Positions 1-7,892 of a stretch of DNA of 48,775 nt are shown in pieces. This DNA is from Oscillospiraceae bacterium (GTDB lineage: Bacteria > Bacillota > Clostridia > Oscillospirales > CAG-272). Where the stretch lies: the NCBI GenBank assembly GCA_015064505.1, contig SVSB01000019.1:1-48775 (forward strand). The letters run 5' to 3'. Within the stretch, counting starts at the first letter, position 1. The number at the start of each line of letters is the position of its first letter. Made by a program: the position numbers and the translations under genes. The notes under the pieces were generated by a model. It was not told the origin of the DNA. It was given only the letters and a program-made list of their open reading frames with translations, and ran no database searches.

Positions 1-611
1 TTGCGAACTGGGCCGTAGGCTGGCTGCGAAGCAGACTGAAGGAGTACGCGCACAGAAACAATTACCATCTCTGCCGTCCCTTTACGCAACTCCTTCCGTC
101 TTTGCCTACGGCAAATCCACCTCCCTCCGCAGGGAGGCATGGTAGGGGACGGCGTTTTCAAACACCGCGAGCGGTAAGCTCCCGTTGGTCGCGCTCACCC
201 CTTCGGGGTTCGATACCTCGACGTCCCGTGTGTATCTCAGCAGTGGTCGGCGCCTCCGAACCGCCAAGGCGATGCTGAAAACCCTGCGGTTGCTTCTATC
301 TCTCTTTCGCGAGATGCGTTTTGATGACAGCGGCGGGAGATGCTCGGTCTCCTCATCCGTCAGCCTTCGGCTGCCACCTTCTCCCACAGGAGAAGGCTAA
401 CGAGAGCCTTCCCCAGAAGGGGAAGGGGCTCCGCAAAGCGGTGGGGGATTGTTTTTCGTCGATCACAATCCCTCGCCTCGTTCCTCGGCACCTGTCTCCC
501 GCGGGTCGGTCCTTTCGCGGCTCTGACAGTCCACCGGACTGTCATTCACCACCGCGAAACCTTTACACAAGGGAGGCGATGATTGTCGTCCGTCATCAAG
601 TGAAAAAACCA
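1..611. repeat. Gene-free, palindrome-rich intergenic region
   Basis: No convincing gene is seen here; open frames exist on both strands but lack ribosome sites and protein character. The stretch is a run of short hairpins: TTGCC/GGCAA near 103-115, CCTCCCT/AGGGAGG at about 119-136, CCTTCTCC/GGAGAAGG at 377-384 and 389-396, and CCTTCCCC/GGGGAAGG at 407-414 and 419-426. A nested pair has GACAGTCC/GGACTGTC (525-532, 536-543) inside TTTCGCGG/CCGCGAAA (513-520, 552-559). The style matches the dispersed intergenic palindromic repeats common in clostridial genomes, but copy number cannot be judged from one window. Confidence 0.55.
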
Positions 612-650
612 AACACGGCGCGTTCTCCCTTGAGGAGAACGCGCCGTGTT
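612..650 (-). terminator. Rho-independent terminator of the envelope operon
   Basis: A perfect 17-bp stem (612-628 with 634-650) has a 5-nt loop. On the minus strand it is followed by a T-rich tract (complement of 602-611). It lies 11 bases past the stop codon of the nucleoside hydrolase and closes the six-gene minus-strand operon. Confidence 0.9.
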
Positions 651-661
651 CGTTATAAGGA

Positions 662-1570
662 TTATTTCAGAAGCTTATTTACAAGGTCTTCCATAAGTGT
701 GTCGCGCCATATATGGTAAACGTAACGCATATCTGTGCCCGTGTCCTTTTCCTCGTAATGATGATCGTAGGAGGGGAGACGGGTCTTTTCTATGCGGGAG
801 AGCATAAAGCGGTTTTTATCGTTTATAAGCCACGCAACGGCGGTAACGTCCCAGATGACTCTGGTCCAGGGCTTGCCGCTTGCATAAGCCTCCGCTTCCT
901 TTATGGTATTGCGGGCAAGATAATCCGCAAGGGGATTTTTATCCTTAAGCCAATATTCAAGCTCGGGGGCCGATACGGTAAAGGTGCTGACGATTCCCAT
1001 ACAGGGAAGCTGAACGAAGGGCGCGCCGCTGTTCATAACCACTCTTGCGGCGGCGATATCCTGCTGCATATTGAATTCCTTCGTATCGTGGTAATGCCTT
1101 GCGTTGCCTCCAAGCCACACGATAACGATATTCTCGGCTATCTCAGGAGCTTTGATAAGAGCGGAAGCAACGTTTGTTATAGCTCCGATAGCAACAACGT
1201 ACAGCGGCTTTTCGGGACTGTAGAGCTTTGCTCTTTCTATAAGATCCTCTGCGGCGGGGGAGGGAACGGGGGTGCTTTCATCGGGCAGATAACGGTCGGA
1301 GCCTTTAAAGACCCGTCGCTCCTCGCCCATCAGGGAGAGCACTTTTTTTATTTCTTCATAGCTCTTTTCCATTCCGTCTGCGGGGCTTTCGGAATGCTGG
1401 TTGAAGAAGGGAGCGGCGTAGATCGCCTTTGTATCAAGCTTATCGTCGGAACGCAGAAGATAGGCAAGGGCGAACTGATCGTCTATTTCGTTATAGGTAT
1501 CGGTATCAAGAACCACGTCTATCTTGCCTTCGGGAACGGCTAAATTTTTCAGCCTTTGCTCGTTCGTCAT
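662..1570 (-). CDS. Nucleoside hydrolase (IunH family)
   Basis: 302 residues, the usual length for inosine-uridine preferring nucleoside N-ribohydrolases, which split nucleosides into base and ribose in the cytoplasm. The calcium/ribose-binding aspartate cluster is at residues 22-31 (DTDTYNEIDD). This is a longer variant of the textbook DTDPGxDD, seen in a known bacterial subgroup. Near the C-terminus the usual catalytic HDxxAVA motif reads WDVTAVA, so the His position is Trp and substrate range may differ. The ATG has AGGAGG eight bases upstream and overlaps the PAP2 stop by four bases, so the two are translationally coupled. It is the last gene of the operon. A salvage enzyme in an envelope operon is unexpected. 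The family is secure; the substrate is not. Confidence 0.88.
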   Translation of the reverse strand: MTNEQRLKNLAVPEGKIDVVLDTDTYNEIDDQFALAYLLRSDDKLDTKAIYAAPFFNQHSESPADGMEKSYEEIKKVLSLMGEERRVFKGSDRYLPDESTPVPSPAAEDLIERAKLYSPEKPLYVVAIGAITNVASALIKAPEIAENIVIVWLGGNARHYHDTKEFNMQQDIAAARVVMNSGAPFVQLPCMGIVSTFTVSAPELEYWLKDKNPLADYLARNTIKEAEAYASGKPWTRVIWDVTAVAWLINDKNRFMLSRIEKTRLPSYDHHYEEKDTGTDMRYVYHIWRDTLMEDLVNKLLK

Positions 1571-2127
1571 TTTTCAAACCTCCTGTAGAGCTTGTTTACC
1601 GCCCAAACGGAAAACACCGCGAATAAAGAGCCGAGAACTATGGAAGCAAGCACGTCGGTGGGGTAGTGGACGTACAGATAAAGGCGGGAAAAGGCTATAA
1701 GGAACGCAAGCACCGTTGCTGGTATACCGAAGCGCTTATCCCTGATAAGTAGCACAACCGCCGCCTCAAAGGATGCGATGGTATGCCCCGAAGGAAAGGA
1801 AAAATCGTGCATCGGCTCCGTGAGCATATTTTCAACGGGGCGCAGATCGTACGGGCGCACGCGGGCAACCAGGGGCTTCAGGGTGAGATTGCAGACAAGC
1901 AGACCGCACACCAAGGCAAGTCCCATCATTAGTCCCGTTTTGCGCGTTTTTTTGAAAAAAAGCATAATGACCGCGCAAGCGATCCAAAACCAGCCTCCGT
2001 CACCGAGAAAGGTGATAATTGGCATAACTACGTCAAGAAAGCCGCAGCGCAGGTTTTTTACGATCCAATCAAGAATGGCGAAATCAAAATTATAAACGCC
2101 GTCAATAAAAGCGGAACAAGCCGTCAT
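1567..2127 (-). CDS. PAP2-family membrane phosphatase
   Basis: 186 residues with several membrane segments. All three phosphatidic acid phosphatase motifs are present: KPLVARVRP (K84, R91, P92), PSGH (112-115) and SR-x5-H-x3-D (S147, R148, H154, D158). Members dephosphorylate lipid phosphates such as undecaprenyl diphosphate, phosphatidylglycerol phosphate or phosphatidate at the outer membrane face. AGGAGG sits four bases before the ATG and overlaps the end of the preceding gene. Next to a lipid-sugar glycosyltransferase, recycling of undecaprenyl diphosphate is the likeliest job, but this is inference. Confidence 0.9.
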   Translation of the reverse strand: MTACSAFIDGVYNFDFAILDWIVKNLRCGFLDVVMPIITFLGDGGWFWIACAVIMLFFKKTRKTGLMMGLALVCGLLVCNLTLKPLVARVRPYDLRPVENMLTEPMHDFSFPSGHTIASFEAAVVLLIRDKRFGIPATVLAFLIAFSRLYLYVHYPTDVLASIVLGSLFAVFSVWAVNKLYRRFEK

Positions 2128-2136
2128 AGCTCCTCC

Positions 2137-3360
2137 TTATTCGTGGGCAAAGCTGTCGAATATCAGATAATTGCCGTCTACCTTGCGAAGGAAAATGGTC
2201 ATATCGATATAGTCAACGTAATCCTCCCAACCGTAGCGGTGAAGAACGTGAGTCATGGAAACGCGGCAGGAGAATACGTCGTCGTTATAACGGTAAAATT
2301 CGCTTGCCTTCTGGTTTTTGAAGGTGTAGCCCTCGTGTTCCCATACGAAGTAGTTCTCCGTGGTTATGATATTCTCCCAAAGGTCGGAATCAGTATCGTA
2401 ATAATCGATAAAATCGGCTCTTGAGCCGTCCATCTGCATATACGCGGCGTACTTCTGGATGGCGTTGATAACGTAGGTGGAATACTGCGCTGCAAGGGCG
2501 TCGTCGTAAAGGAAGCCTGCAGACCAGTAGTTATCCTCCGCGTTATATACCGCTTCCACGGTTCTGCCGTCCTTATCCGTAACGGAGATCTCGGGTTTAA
2601 GATAAAGCCCGTCCACGGTGTAAGCCACGTAGACCACGCCCTCAAGCCCCTCGGGGAGATGCTTGTTGAACTCCTCCTCCTCGTTTACCTCGGGGATGAG
2701 ATACTTATCGCTTACCTTGACTCCGTTAACGGTAAGAGTTGAGGTCTTGGGGAGCTTTACGGTAACGCTTTCATGGGGGAAGAAGAAAAGCTCGATGCTT
2801 CCAAGCTCGTACTCCTTAAAGCCGTGCTTGCTTATCTTTGCGGCACTGTCGGAATGCACGAGGGTGAATTCCGCTATCTTGTCCTCGTCTGCCTTAACGA
2901 TGTACTTGATATCGCCCTTGGAGTTGAACTGGTCAACGAAGTATCCTGCAAGATCGGAAAGATCAAGCTGTGCCGTCTGTGCGTTTGATGTTCCCGTGGA
3001 GATGCTGTAATAGGTGATCTCCTTGTCGGAATAGAGTCCTTTAAGATAGTTTATAAGATCTTCTTTGTCCTCAAATTCGGTGATGTCCTCATTACCGCCT
3101 CTGTCTGCTGCCGTAAGAAGCTTTTCGTAATCTATTCTCTTGAAGTAGCTGTCGAACACCTCAGCCTCCACGTACTTCGGCTGAACGCTTTCGTATTCTT
3201 CAAGGAACGCGGTGATCTTATCAAGAGCGTTATTTATAACTATAACGCTGATGATAATAAAGGCAAGAAGGAGCACCCAGAAGATGGGGAAGCGTGCGGG
3301 TCTGCTTTTCTGAGCCGCGGCTCTGCGGTCGGCGCGGACGTTTCTTTGAGCTTTATTCAT
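2137..3360 (-). CDS. Unrecognised membrane-anchored extracytoplasmic protein
   Basis: 407 residues that I cannot assign to a family. A basic N-terminal tail of about 23 residues is followed by one hydrophobic segment (about 24-46). The next 360 residues are hydrophilic, rich in Asp, Glu and Tyr, with no further membrane span. The topology therefore suggests a signal anchor with an outside domain. No lipobox, catalytic motif or repeat is evident. It lies 16 bases after the phosphodiester glycosidase gene and 9 before the PAP2 gene, so it is co-expressed with envelope enzymes. A partner or substrate-binding role is conceivable but unsupported. Confidence 0.8.
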   Translation of the reverse strand: MNKAQRNVRADRRAAAQKSRPARFPIFWVLLLAFIIISVIVINNALDKITAFLEEYESVQPKYVEAEVFDSYFKRIDYEKLLTAADRGGNEDITEFEDKEDLINYLKGLYSDKEITYYSISTGTSNAQTAQLDLSDLAGYFVDQFNSKGDIKYIVKADEDKIAEFTLVHSDSAAKISKHGFKEYELGSIELFFFPHESVTVKLPKTSTLTVNGVKVSDKYLIPEVNEEEEFNKHLPEGLEGVVYVAYTVDGLYLKPEISVTDKDGRTVEAVYNAEDNYWSAGFLYDDALAAQYSTYVINAIQKYAAYMQMDGSRADFIDYYDTDSDLWENIITTENYFVWEHEGYTFKNQKASEFYRYNDDVFSCRVSMTHVLHRYGWEDYVDYIDMTIFLRKVDGNYLIFDSFAHE

Positions 3361-3376
3361 CGTCTTCCGCCTCCCG

Positions 3377-4699
3377 TCAGTTGCTCTTCTCGGGCGCTAC
3401 AACAAAGTAGGTGGGCATCTTTCTGGGGTTTGTGAATGCCTTGTACTTGTTAACTATGCCCTTGCGCTGGAATTCATCAAGCGTTTCGTAATCTATGCCG
3501 AGAATGTCCCAATAATCGCGGTAATACATCATGGTGCTGGAGCCGCCGTCAAGCATTCCCGCGGTAACGGCGCCGAACTCGCGCATAACGTCGATAATAT
3601 CGTTATGCGTTGCGCCAAGGCTGGAGGCGGAGCGTCCGTCCGTTACCACCATAATGATGGTGCCGTCCTGTCTCTGACCTATTGCCGTGCGCTGTGCGGT
3701 GCCGGTGTTCTTATCGGCGTAATGGGTGGTAACGTTGGTGCCGTCGTTGGTAATAAGCACGTTGCCCCACTGGAAGCAAACTCCGTCGCGGATAGCCAGA
3801 GCCTCGCCCTCTGCTACGGTGATGCCCTCCTTAACGACCAGCTTGTTGTTTTTATCAATACCGATGAAGGTGCGGTCCGTGTACCAGTCGGAATGGACCA
3901 TCTTGCCCTTGGAATAGGTAAGACCTATGGGCAGGTCGCCGATGCCCTGACCGCCGTTATCGTGGTATTCACCGGCGTTTATGGCGGCAACGGCATTTTC
4001 CTGCTCAACGATCTCAAAGATGCGTATGCCCGCGCCTGTGGCAAAGTCTGTGGTTCCCACGTAAACTCTGGCGGGATCCTTTATAAGCATAACGTATGCG
4101 CGGTAGGTGGGACCGCTTACGGTGGTGTAGTAGATTCCGTCTACCCACTTGATATCGTCCTCCGTCTTACCGCCGATGTTGCCCTTGTTGGTTTCCGTGA
4201 AGCTGTCAATGGGGGTAACGTCCTTGCGTACCACGTGGCTTGCGTCAACGATGGACTGAACCGTCTCGTCGTCAAGGAAAAGTCCGGGCACCCATTTTGT
4301 GGCACTTGCCTGCATAGCCATCAGTACCAGCTGATCGCGCATGGTGGTGCTGGGACCCTTTGCAACGGTGTTTATCGCCGCAAACACGCCGCCTACCGCC
4401 ACGCATATAACCGCAAGCACGGCAACGAGGCACTTTCCGAGCACCCTGAAGAAAACTCTCCAGCCGCTTTGCTTTCTGTGTCTGCGGGCTCTTTCGTCGG
4501 CACGGCGGCGGATCGTATCGCTGCGGATCCTTGCGCCGTGGTATTCTTTATATTCGTGCATTATAAGCCCGCCGTCGTGATGCTGCGGGGGCGTTCCGTG
4601 CGGTCTTGCCGCTCCCGCGGAAGGCGCGGTTCTTTTCTGCTCCCTTGCCGTATCGCTTGCGGCGTTGCGGGGAGTATTATCCTGCATATTGGAATTCAT
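3377..4699 (-). CDS. Phosphodiester glycosidase (NAGPA domain), membrane-anchored
   Basis: The chosen start gives 440 residues. An AAAGGAA ribosome site (4703-4710) precedes the ATG at 4699; an in-frame ATG 39 bases earlier lacks one. A polar N-terminal region of about 80 residues, rich in Pro, His and Arg, precedes one membrane segment (about 81-109). The C-terminal half carries NAGPA hallmarks: INAGEY, a long DGRSASSLGAT stretch and the LDGGSSTMMYY motif. The mammalian relative removes GlcNAc from GlcNAc-1-phosphodiesters. Bacterial members act on exopolysaccharide or teichoic-type phosphodiester sugars outside the cell. Here it follows a GT2-GtrA gene by 17 bases, fitting removal or trimming of a phosphodiester-linked sugar. 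Family firm, substrate unknown. Confidence 0.88.
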   Translation of the reverse strand: MNSNMQDNTPRNAASDTAREQKRTAPSAGAARPHGTPPQHHDGGLIMHEYKEYHGARIRSDTIRRRADERARRHRKQSGWRVFFRVLGKCLVAVLAVICVAVGGVFAAINTVAKGPSTTMRDQLVLMAMQASATKWVPGLFLDDETVQSIVDASHVVRKDVTPIDSFTETNKGNIGGKTEDDIKWVDGIYYTTVSGPTYRAYVMLIKDPARVYVGTTDFATGAGIRIFEIVEQENAVAAINAGEYHDNGGQGIGDLPIGLTYSKGKMVHSDWYTDRTFIGIDKNNKLVVKEGITVAEGEALAIRDGVCFQWGNVLITNDGTNVTTHYADKNTGTAQRTAIGQRQDGTIIMVVTDGRSASSLGATHNDIIDVMREFGAVTAGMLDGGSSTMMYYRDYWDILGIDYETLDEFQRKGIVNKYKAFTNPRKMPTYFVVAPEKSN

Positions 4700-4716
4700 A
4701 TCGGTTCCTTTCGGTA

Positions 4717-5778
4717 TTATTTTTTTCGGAATACCCACTCGCGCTGAATGCGGAAGGTAAGGAAGAACAAAAACACGTCAACGATCATCTTGATCACCGT
4801 GGTAAGGAAGGCAAGCTCGGTGCCGAAGATGAACTTGAGCAAAGAAACGAGCCCCGCAGAGCAGCCCATAACGGGTATGGCAAGGGCGTAATACCGCAAT
4901 ACTGTCATTCCCGCGTTCTTGCCGCCGTTAAAGACCACGTTGCGGTTAACGGTGTAATTAAGTGCGGAGGAAATAACGCGGGCAACCACGGTGGAGATGA
5001 GCACCGCGCTTCCGTGACCTCCTATGAGCTTCATCATTACGTAGAAAACCAGAAGGTCGGTAACGGTTGAACACGCGGATGAGAAGATGTACTTAAGAAT
5101 AAGGGAGTAGATGCGGATGCTGTCCTTTACCGCGTTGAAGTGAGATGCGGAGTTGTTATCTATATATACCGTCTCAATGGTGTGCTCGCGCATCTTCATG
5201 CCGATGCGCTTTGCCTCAAGAAGCATATTGGTCTCGTATTCGTATCGGTCTCCCTTGATGAGTATAAGCTCGGGCAGAAAGCGCGCGGGAATGGCGCGAA
5301 GGCCCGTTTGGGTATCGGTTATCCTCAGTCCGCAAAAGGCAAGAAAAACGAAGGAGGTTATTCTGTTGCCCATGCGGCTTCTTGCGGGGACGTGGGATTG
5401 GGAAAAATCCCTGCTGCCAAGGATCGCCGCGTCAAGCTCGCACATTTTTTTCGCGCAGGCAAGAATATCGCTTGGCAAATGCTGACCGTCTCCGTCGGCG
5501 GTAACGGCACCGAGACAGTGGGGTCTGTTTTTTGAAATATACTCAAATGCGGTCTTGAGTGCCGCACCCTTTCCTCGGTTTACCTCGTGCACGAGCACGG
5601 TGCAATGGGGCATTGCTCTTACTTCGTCGAATACGTGGTTAAACTCCTTACCGCCGCCGTCGTCAACTACGCAAACGTCCGTAAAGCCGGCGTCAAGAAT
5701 GCCTTTTACGGTGGAAAGCAGCTTGTCGTCGGGCTTATATGAAGGAACCACTACGGTTATTCTGCTCTGTTCAAACAT
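4717..5778 (-). CDS. GT2 glycosyltransferase fused to GtrA flippase-like domain
   Basis: 353 residues. Residues 1-210 form a GT-A glycosyltransferase of the DPM1/GT2 type: VVDDG (38-42), NRGKG (67-71), the metal-binding DGDGQH (95-100), GSRDF (121-125) and DTQTGLRA (155-162). Residues about 220-350 are a four-span GtrA-like membrane domain. Such fusions make a polyprenyl-phosphate sugar from a nucleotide sugar and are thought to move it across the membrane for glycosylation of wall polymers. A GGAG ribosome site lies seven bases before the ATG. UDP-glucose is a plausible donor because galU is in the window, but the sugar cannot be read from sequence. Confidence 0.9.
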   Translation of the reverse strand: MFEQSRITVVVPSYKPDDKLLSTVKGILDAGFTDVCVVDDGGGKEFNHVFDEVRAMPHCTVLVHEVNRGKGAALKTAFEYISKNRPHCLGAVTADGDGQHLPSDILACAKKMCELDAAILGSRDFSQSHVPARSRMGNRITSFVFLAFCGLRITDTQTGLRAIPARFLPELILIKGDRYEYETNMLLEAKRIGMKMREHTIETVYIDNNSASHFNAVKDSIRIYSLILKYIFSSACSTVTDLLVFYVMMKLIGGHGSAVLISTVVARVISSALNYTVNRNVVFNGGKNAGMTVLRYYALAIPVMGCSAGLVSLLKFIFGTELAFLTTVIKMIVDVFLFFLTFRIQREWVFRKK

Positions 5779-5790
5779 AAAAATACTCCG

Positions 5791-7338
5791 TTATCGTCTT
5801 TTGAATTGGATTGCAAGCAGTATTATAACGCATACCATAGCCGCAACAAGCACCGCAACGGCGGGAAGCTTGCCGTGAGACGTTTTATCGCCCGTGGGCA
5901 CTTTTTCTGCGGTGGTGGAGGTAGAGTTGTTTTCGCTGCTTGCGGCGGCGATGCTCTCTGCCTCGCTTATACTGATACTCTCGGCGATGCTCTCGCTTTC
6001 TGCGCGGGAGGATTCCTCCGCCTTGCGGGATTCCTCAGCTTCGCGGGATTCCTCTGCCCTGCGTTCCTCTTCAAGTCTTTCTTCGCGCTCTGCTATGGTC
6101 TCAAGATTCTCGAAAAGATCGTTATGCCCCGTATCCATGCCTACTGCAGAGTAATACAGTCCGTATTCTCTGGGGGAATGGGTGGTTATCTGCGTGGAGA
6201 GGGTAATATCGGTGCCGTTTCCGTACAGCCAACCGTAGAACCACGTCCAGTGCTGTGAAATGTGGTACTCAAACGCCTCCTGGGATACCTTGAAGGCGCT
6301 TTTGCCTCCAAAAGCGGAAAGAGGTCGGTCTATGTCAAGGGTAAGCTTGTTTTCCTCGTAAAGGTGAATATAGAGCTTGGCAATATTCCACTTGCCGTCA
6401 ATATCTCCGTGCTTGTCGGGGGCGGAAGCCTTGTTCAAGGCGTCGATGGTGGCGGCGGCGCATAGCCTGTGCGTTCCGTGGCCGTACTCGCCTTCAATGT
6501 CGTGAGTAACTACAACGAGGGGACGGGTGCTTTGGATCAGATCGTAAACGAAGTCGGTAAAGTCCTGCTTTTCGTAGCCCGCGTTGGCGTATGCCCAAAG
6601 GGCACCATCGTAGGACTCGCTGTAGAGATCGGGAAATTCTGCAATAATCGGATAATTCCTTACTCCCGTGTGCCAGAGTCCGTCAAGAAGCTCGTGCCGG
6701 CGGTTGGCAACGTCGTTGTGGTTCGTGAAGTACGCAACCTGCACCTTAAGACCCTGCTCACCTGCGTATATGGGAAGCAGACCCGCAAAGAAGAGCTGGT
6801 CGTCGTCGCTGTGGGAGACCAGCAGAAGCATGTCCGATTCCGTGAGAGGGGCTTCCCATACCTGAACCCAATCGGGAAGCTCGCCGGAGGAGAAAAGGTA
6901 TATCTCACTTACTGCTATTTGGAAATCAAGATCTATTCGGATGGCCTTGGGTGCGTAACCGAAGGCTTTTTCAAGATCAAGCAGCTCGTGTATCATCCCG
7001 CAACCGCCAAAGGTGCGCTTTTCGCCTTTTTCCGTATCCTCAACGGTAAACTCCGGGGCGGGACTCTCAAAGATAAAGTAAACGTACGCGATGCCGTTTT
7101 CGTTGCTTGCGGTAACGGTGGCGCCGTTATAGGCGTTGGTGTAGTCGCGGTAGCTTCCGTCCAGAACCACGGGGGGATTGTAGAAACCGCTCGTCACAAC
7201 GTTTGAGACGGAGGTGACGTCCGTCGCCTCTGCGGCGCTGACTGAGGGCAGGGGAAGGAGGGGAGAAACGATCAGTATGGCAGTGCATAAGCACAGAAAC
7301 AACCGCAATGCTTTACGGTGTGCATGATAAAGCTTCAT
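5791..7338 (-). CDS. Secreted, C-terminally anchored PIG-L/LmbE deacetylase
   Basis: 515 residues from the ATG at 7338, which has GGGAGGT upstream; an in-frame start 63 bases earlier is unsupported. It has a signal peptide (about 1-36), then a beta-rich N-terminal module (about 45-165) resembling a discoidin-like fold. The PIG-L domain begins with SHSDDD (His176, Asp178, Asp179) and ends its active site with GEYGHGTH (His287, His290); these bind zinc in N-acetylglucosaminyl deacetylases. A Glu/Ser/Ala-rich repeat stalk (about 420-475) follows, then a C-terminal membrane span with an Arg tail. PIG-L enzymes are usually cytoplasmic, so an outward-facing anchored form suggests action on surface GlcNAc. 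First gene of the operon. Confidence 0.85.
   Translation of the reverse strand: MKLYHAHRKALRLFLCLCTAILIVSPLLPLPSVSAAEATDVTSVSNVVTSGFYNPPVVLDGSYRDYTNAYNGATVTASNENGIAYVYFIFESPAPEFTVEDTEKGEKRTFGGCGMIHELLDLEKAFGYAPKAIRIDLDFQIAVSEIYLFSSGELPDWVQVWEAPLTESDMLLLVSHSDDDQLFFAGLLPIYAGEQGLKVQVAYFTNHNDVANRRHELLDGLWHTGVRNYPIIAEFPDLYSESYDGALWAYANAGYEKQDFTDFVYDLIQSTRPLVVVTHDIEGEYGHGTHRLCAAATIDALNKASAPDKHGDIDGKWNIAKLYIHLYEENKLTLDIDRPLSAFGGKSAFKVSQEAFEYHISQHWTWFYGWLYGNGTDITLSTQITTHSPREYGLYYSAVGMDTGHNDLFENLETIAEREERLEEERRAEESREAEESRKAEESSRAESESIAESISISEAESIAAASSENNSTSTTAEKVPTGDKTSHGKLPAVAVLVAAMVCVIILLAIQFKRR
6000..6075 (-). repeat. Degenerate ~18-bp coding repeat in the PIG-L stalk
   Basis: Three to four imperfect copies of an 18-base unit containing GCGGGATTCCTC (plus strand) encode the Ala-Glu-Glu-Ser-Arg-type stalk between catalytic domain and membrane anchor. 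Such units can expand or contract, changing stalk length. Confidence 0.6.
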
Positions 7339-7372
7339 AAGCCCGACCTCCCAAGATATAGTTATATATAAT

Positions 7373-7401
7373 ATCATACTACAGTCTTTGGCGAAAATCA
7401 A
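7373..7401 (-). promoter_or_regulatory. Sigma-A type promoter of the envelope operon
   Basis: Minus-strand TTGATT (7396-7401), a 17-bp spacer and TATGAT (7373-7378). It ends 35 bases before the PIG-L start codon. No second obvious promoter is seen within the operon. Confidence 0.75.
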
Positions 7402-7502
7402 TGGAGAATCGGCAATTCTTCCCGTTGAAGCAAGCTTTTTTTGCCGTTGGTTATTTTATTTTTCCGTGTTCCATGCTGTGACAAAATCCGACTCTTCGGA
7501 CG

Positions 7503-7511
7503 TGATATGAT
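7503..7511 (+). promoter_or_regulatory. Possible extended -10 element of spoIIA
   Basis: TGATATGAT matches an extended -10 (TGnTATGAT) 52 bases before the spoIIAA start. No good -35 lies 17 bases upstream. The sigma-H type boxes known for Bacillus spoIIA were looked for and not found, so this is tentative. Confidence 0.3.
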
Positions 7512-7562
7512 GCTGTTGCCGCGTATGGCGGTAATTAAGACCGAAAGGACGGAAAATATTAA

Positions 7563-7886
7563 ATGGCAAATTCACGGATAGTCGTTACGTCCGATGGCTC
7601 AAGACTCACCATAGCTCCGCGAGGGGAGATCGACCACCACAGTGCACGCTCCCTGCGAGACCGGATAGATAACGAGCTGTATACCACGAGGCCGGACGTG
7701 CTGGTGCTGGATCTGACCCATATCGATTTTATGGACAGCTCGGGATTGGGGCTTCTGCTCGGAAGATATCAGAAGGCGATGGAGATAGGTTGCGAGGTGA
7801 AGCTGATGGGATGTAGCAAGAGGACGAAAAAAATACTGGAGCTGGCGGGAGCCGATAAGCTGTTTGAATTTGAGGAAAGGGCATAG
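7563..7886 (+). CDS. spoIIAA: Anti-sigma F factor antagonist SpoIIAA
   Basis: 107-residue single STAS domain. The DFMDSSGLG motif (55-63) contains the serine (about Ser59) that SpoIIAB phosphorylates; in Bacillus the unphosphorylated form releases sigma-F in the forespore. The start is the ATG preceded by AGGACGG. It is followed after six bases by a SpoIIAB-like kinase and then sigma-F, the canonical spoIIA order. That context separates it from RsbV-type antagonists. Confidence 0.93.
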   Translation: MANSRIVVTSDGSRLTIAPRGEIDHHSARSLRDRIDNELYTTRPDVLVLDLTHIDFMDSSGLGLLLGRYQKAMEIGCEVKLMGCSKRTKKILELAGADKLFEFEERA

Positions 7887-7892
7887 TGAAAG

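Noticed and set aside
713-1543. Long open frame opposite the nucleoside hydrolase gene
   Set aside because: It has no ribosome site and low-complexity composition, and the minus-strand gene has clear motifs.
3605-4747. 380-codon open frame opposite the phosphodiester glycosidase gene
   Set aside because: It is a codon-bias shadow of a gene with firm family motifs.
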